Assembly (NCBI RefSeq): GCF_020177265.1
Contig: NZ_JAIVMC010000008.1
Span: forward strand, 1 to 64,000
From: Pseudooceanicola marinus
Lineage (GTDB): Bacteria > Pseudomonadota > Alphaproteobacteria > Rhodobacterales > Rhodobacteraceae
Direction of reading: 5' to 3'
Length of the DNA: 64,000 nt
The position numbers were made by a program, and so were the translations under genes. The notes under the pieces are model-generated. The model saw only the letters and a program-made list of their open reading frames with translations. It was not told the origin of the DNA and did not search any database. Shown piece by piece: positions 61,128 through 64,000 of the stretch (positions within the stretch are counted from its first letter, which is position 1; each line of letters begins with the position of its first letter).

Positions 61128-61148
61128 GAGTATTTTTGGCTATCGGAT
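61128..61148 (+). repeat. Dispersed GAGTATTT repeat, copy 2
   Basis: GAGTATTTTTGGCTATCGGAT matches the copy at 53898-53918 at 18 of 21 bases. It lies 57 bases after the binding-protein stop, inside the 248-base gap before livH. A weaker relative, GATATTTCCTGCCAGAGAA, occurs at about 29455-29473 after the amidase gene. Confidence 0.5.
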
Positions 61149-61318
61149 CGGGGCAGGGCGCACGCACCGTGTCGCCCGTCCGCTGCGGGCCTCCGGGCGG
61201 GCGGAACGTCTGTTGATCCGATGGCTGGAAATGCTGCGGGGATGCGGGGCCTGGGTCCCGCATTGCCTGACAGGCCGCGCCGTCCGCCGGTTCGGCACCT
61301 GAAATCAAGAGAGAGAAG

Positions 61319-62254
61319 ATGGAATTCGGACCCTATCTGATGCTGGCCATGCTGGAGGGCGCCGTTCTGGCCGCCGTCCTGGCACTGATGGCCAGCGGTT
61401 TGAGCCTCGTCTTCGGGGTGATGCGCGTGGTGAACGTCGCCCATGGCGAGTTCTACATGCTGGGCGCGGTCATGGCCTGGGTGGTGACCCAGTTCATGAT
61501 GGGCCTCGGTGGCGGCCCGGCCGTCAACTTCATCGCCGCCGCTGTCCTGGCGCCGCTGATCGTGGGGTCCATCGCGGCCGCGGCCGACGTGGTGATCCTG
61601 AAGCGGCTGAACTATGATCCCGAACGGGTGATCGTGGCGACCATCGGACTTCTCTACATCATCCAGCAGGCCGCCCTCATGGGCTATGGCCCGGATGCGA
61701 AGCCGGTGGTGGCCCCCTTCAACGAACGTATCGCGCTGCCCTGGGTCGCCTGGGGCGAAAACGGGCTGGAGATGTATTATCCTTGGGGCCTGTCCACGAC
61801 CTCCTACAAGCTGTTCGTCATCGTTGCCGCCGTGGTGATCCTGGCCGGGCTGCGTCTGTTCATGACGCGCTCCCGCGCCGGTCTGATCATGCGCGCCACG
61901 CAGCTGGATGGCGAAATGGCCACGGCCTTTGGCATTCCGGTCGAGCGGGTCTATGCCATCGTCTTCGGCGCCGGTGCCGCCCTGGCGGCGCTGGCCGGTG
62001 TGCTGATCGTGCCGATCCAGCAGGCGCATTACCTGATGGGCGGTGACGCGTTGCTGCTGTCGTTCATCGTCGTCATCATCGGCGGGCTTGGCAGCCTGGC
62101 GGGCACCGTCGTGGCCGCGGTGCTGATCGGCATGTCGGACGGCATCATCTCGGTCTTCTTCACGCCGACGCTGGCCAAGATCATCGCGACGCTGGCCGTG
62201 GCGCTGGTGCTTGTCTTCCGTCCGCAGGGCCTGTTCGGGGTGAAGAACCGATGA
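61319..62254 (+). CDS. livH: Branched-chain amino acid-type ABC transporter permease LivH
   Basis: The 311-residue membrane protein has the LivH pattern: several helices, LMASGLSLVFGVMRVVNVAHGEFYMLGA near the N-terminus, and GIPVERVYAIVFGAGAALAALAGVL followed by GGLGSLAGTVVAAVLIG near the C-terminus. With LivM it forms the channel for a branched-chain-type importer; the ligand follows the binding protein and is not settled. GAGAGAGAAG precedes the ATG. It overlaps livM by four bases (62251-62254). The name reflects family only. Confidence 0.92.
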   Translation: MEFGPYLMLAMLEGAVLAAVLALMASGLSLVFGVMRVVNVAHGEFYMLGAVMAWVVTQFMMGLGGGPAVNFIAAAVLAPLIVGSIAAAADVVILKRLNYDPERVIVATIGLLYIIQQAALMGYGPDAKPVVAPFNERIALPWVAWGENGLEMYYPWGLSTTSYKLFVIVAAVVILAGLRLFMTRSRAGLIMRATQLDGEMATAFGIPVERVYAIVFGAGAALAALAGVLIVPIQQAHYLMGGDALLLSFIVVIIGGLGSLAGTVVAAVLIGMSDGIISVFFTPTLAKIIATLAVALVLVFRPQGLFGVKNR

Positions 62255-63189
62255 CCAGACGTGACCTGACATCGCACCTTGGCCTGATCGCGGGCCTCTT
62301 CGCGCTGCATTTCATCTTGCCGGCCTATCACCATGGGGTCTTCGCCCGGGTGATGGTGCTGGCGGTCTATGCCATCGGTTACAACATCGCCTTCGGCTAT
62401 ACCGGCCTGCTGTCGCTGGGCCATGCCATGTTCTTCGGCGCGGGCATGTATGGCGTCGGCATCGCCAGCTATCACTTCGCCATTCCGGCGCTGCCGGCCT
62501 GGATCATCGGCCTGGGCTGTGGCGCCCTGCTGGCGCTGGTGGTGGGCCTGCTGGCGCTCCGGACCGAGGGCGTCAGCTTCATGATCGTGACGCTGATGTT
62601 CGCCCAGGCGGCCTACCTCGTGATCCTCTACTTCAGCGAATACACCCGCGGCGACGACGGGCTGGTGATCCCCGGCGACATGCGCGCCATCGGATCCTGG
62701 GATCTCAGCGACGAGGGTACGCGTTACCTGCTGGCTTGGGCGCTGTTTTCCATCGCGCTGATGCTGTCGCTGTGGCTGGTGCGCCATCCCTTCGGCCGGG
62801 TCCTGGTGGCCCTGCGCGAGAACGAGGAACGCGCCCGCCTGCTGGGCTATGACACTGGCGGCCGCAAGCTGGCCGCGCTGGTGATCTCCGGCACGATCTC
62901 GGCCGCGGCGGGCGGCGCCTATGCGACCATGTTCGGCTATGTCGGCGCCAGCTTTGCCGGCGTGCAATATTCGATCTTCGCGCTGCTCTGGGTGCTGCTT
63001 GGCGGGGCCGGGACGGTGCTGGGGCCCTTCGTGGGCGTGCTCTTCATGACCTACCTCAACGACGTGGCCTCCGGCGTGACCGAGGCCTACATGCTGATCG
63101 CGGGCGTTGTGCTGGTCCTGCTGACCCTCTTCGCGCCGCAGGGCATCGTGGGCGAGATCCGCCGCCGCTTCTGGAAGGATCTGCCATGA
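62251..63189 (+). CDS. livM: Branched-chain amino acid-type ABC transporter permease LivM
   Basis: The 312-residue membrane protein carries the LivM signature: AIGYNIAFGYTGLLSLGHAMFFGAGMYG, the family loop LRENEERARLLGYDTGGRKLAALVISGTISAAAGG, and a C-terminal GTVLGPFVGVLF. It pairs with LivH in the membrane. Both ends overlap neighbouring genes by four bases, which shows tight coupling in the operon. Confidence 0.93.
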   Translation: MTRRDLTSHLGLIAGLFALHFILPAYHHGVFARVMVLAVYAIGYNIAFGYTGLLSLGHAMFFGAGMYGVGIASYHFAIPALPAWIIGLGCGALLALVVGLLALRTEGVSFMIVTLMFAQAAYLVILYFSEYTRGDDGLVIPGDMRAIGSWDLSDEGTRYLLAWALFSIALMLSLWLVRHPFGRVLVALRENEERARLLGYDTGGRKLAALVISGTISAAAGGAYATMFGYVGASFAGVQYSIFALLWVLLGGAGTVLGPFVGVLFMTYLNDVASGVTEAYMLIAGVVLVLLTLFAPQGIVGEIRRRFWKDLP

Positions 63190-63920
63190 AACACGAAACC
63201 GACGTGATCCTGTCGACCGAGGGGCTGGGCAAGTCCTTTGACGGGCTGCGGGCCAACAACGACATCGACTTCACCCTGCGCAAGAACCAGGTGCATGCGC
63301 TGATCGGACCGAACGGGGCGGGCAAGACCACCTTCGTGTCGATGCTGATCGGCCGGTTGGAACCCACCGACGGCGCGATCTGGTTCGACGGCCGCAACGT
63401 GACGCAGATGCCGGCGCACAAACGTGTGGCGGCTGGCATGGGCTATACCTTCCAGATCACCTCCGTTTTCGCGCGGCTCAGTTGCCACGAAAACGTGGCC
63501 CTGGCGGCCCGGCGCAAGCTGGGCGGGGACGCTGCGAAGGTGGAACAGGTGGTGGCCGATGCGCTGACCCGTGTGGGTCTGGCGGATCGCACCGCCGACG
63601 TGGCGGGCGATCTGTCCTACGGCCACCAGCGCCTGCTGGAGATCGCCATGGGCCTGGCCTCCGCGCCGCGGCTGCTGATCCTGGACGAGCCGACTCAGGG
63701 CCTGGCGGAAAGCGAGATCACCGCCTTCAAGGCGCTGATCCGCGAGCTGTCGGCGGAGACCACCATCCTGCTGATCGAGCACAACATGTCCGTGGTCATG
63801 GAGCTGGCCGACGAGATCACCGTGCTGAACTTCGGCGAGGTCCTGGCCCGCGGCACCGCGGCGGAAATCCACGCCAACCCGGCGGTACAGGCCGCCTATC
63901 TGGGAACGGAGGCGAGCTGA
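63186..63920 (+). CDS. livG: Branched-chain amino acid-type ABC transporter ATPase LivG
   Basis: The 244-residue ATPase has Walker A GPNGAGKTT (41-49), the signature LSYGHQRLLEIAMGLA, Walker B LLILDEPTQGL and the switch histidine in LIEHNM. The LSYG form of the signature is usual for LivG-type proteins. It energises the LivHM channel with LivF. It overlaps livM by four bases, and its final base overlaps the livF start. Confidence 0.94.
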   Translation: MKHETDVILSTEGLGKSFDGLRANNDIDFTLRKNQVHALIGPNGAGKTTFVSMLIGRLEPTDGAIWFDGRNVTQMPAHKRVAAGMGYTFQITSVFARLSCHENVALAARRKLGGDAAKVEQVVADALTRVGLADRTADVAGDLSYGHQRLLEIAMGLASAPRLLILDEPTQGLAESEITAFKALIRELSAETTILLIEHNMSVVMELADEITVLNFGEVLARGTAAEIHANPAVQAAYLGTEAS

Positions 63921-64000
63921 TGTTTCAGATCGAGGGGCTGACCGCCGGATATGGTCAGGCAACGATCCTGCGCGAGGTATCGCTGCAGGCCGCGCTGGGG
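63920..64000 (+). CDS. livF: Branched-chain-type ABC transporter ATPase LivF, N-terminal fragment
   Basis: An ATG at 63920 overlaps the livG stop (TGATG) and opens a frame that continues to the window end. Its 27 visible residues, MFQIEGLTAGYGQATILREV and onward, match the LivF N-terminus. The rest, including the Walker motifs, lies outside the window. Confidence 0.85.
   Translation, partial: MFQIEGLTAGYGQATILREVSLQAALG

Noticed and set aside
61126-61302. A 58-codon open frame between the binding-protein gene and livH (starts with MSIFGYRIG)
   Set aside because: Its start lies in the dispersed repeat, no Shine-Dalgarno sequence precedes it, and the translation is arginine-rich without any motif, so it is probably a chance frame in GC-rich DNA.

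Overview
The window reads as an ordinary chromosomal stretch of a GC-rich alphaproteobacterium, most likely a member of the Rhodobacterales/Rhodobacteraceae. The reasons are the dnaG-rpoD pair, recJ next to hom, a heterotetrameric sarcosine oxidase operon (soxBDAG), tad-type pilus genes, a TAXI-type TRAP transporter and many ABC uptake systems. This placement is inference from gene content. I see no insertion sequences, prophage genes, CRISPR array or rRNA. Two identical tRNA-Glu genes are present.

Layout. 0.3-4.7 kb: a Gfo/Idh/MocA oxidoreductase divergent from an aldehyde dehydrogenase-RidA pair, followed by an AraC-type regulator. 4.7-16.5 kb: a possible catabolic locus. A ThDP enzyme and an FAD oxidoreductase are divergent from an oligopeptide-type ABC transporter (SBP, two permeases, two ATPases) that carries an Asp/Glu-racemase-like gene inside its operon and ends with a UbiD-family decarboxylase; the flavin prenyltransferase UbiX lies convergently beside it. 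16.8-21.2 kb: DUF2255 protein, SDR, and an SDR-MFS-SDR operon. 21.4-27.1 kb: a TRAP permease-TAXI binding protein-sulfatase operon, with a divergent IclR regulator and a clear dyad between them. 27.1-30.6 kb: YoaK-like membrane protein, amidase, glucokinase. 30.7-31.0 kb: two tRNA-Glu(UUC) genes.

31.1-38.6 kb: recJ, hom, a small lipoprotein-like gene, a TetR regulator, a small membrane protein and three Tad pilus genes. 38.9-46.1 kb: amino-acid (glutamate-type) dehydrogenase, a flavodoxin-like protein and soxBDAG. 46.2-51.0 kb: dnaG, rpoD and a YbjN-domain protein, with strong terminators after rpoD and after the YbjN gene. 51.2-53.9 kb: an iron-type ABC binding protein and fused permease with no ATPase gene beside them. 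54.0-58.0 kb: hydantoinase/oxoprolinase subunits B and A. 58.2-59.6 kb: a polytopic membrane protein. 59.8-64.0 kb: a branched-chain-amino-acid-type ABC operon whose last ATPase gene is cut by the window edge.

The theme is uptake and oxidation of small organic nitrogen, carboxylate and sulfate-ester compounds, set between core replication, transcription and amino-acid genes. The part most likely to hide an undescribed pathway is the 4.7-16.5 kb UbiD/UbiX-transporter-racemase locus. The most instructive non-coding signals are the IclR dyad, the palindromes between the two hydantoinase genes, a terminator lying inside the 3' end of a convergent gene, and a dispersed GAGTATTT-type repeat.
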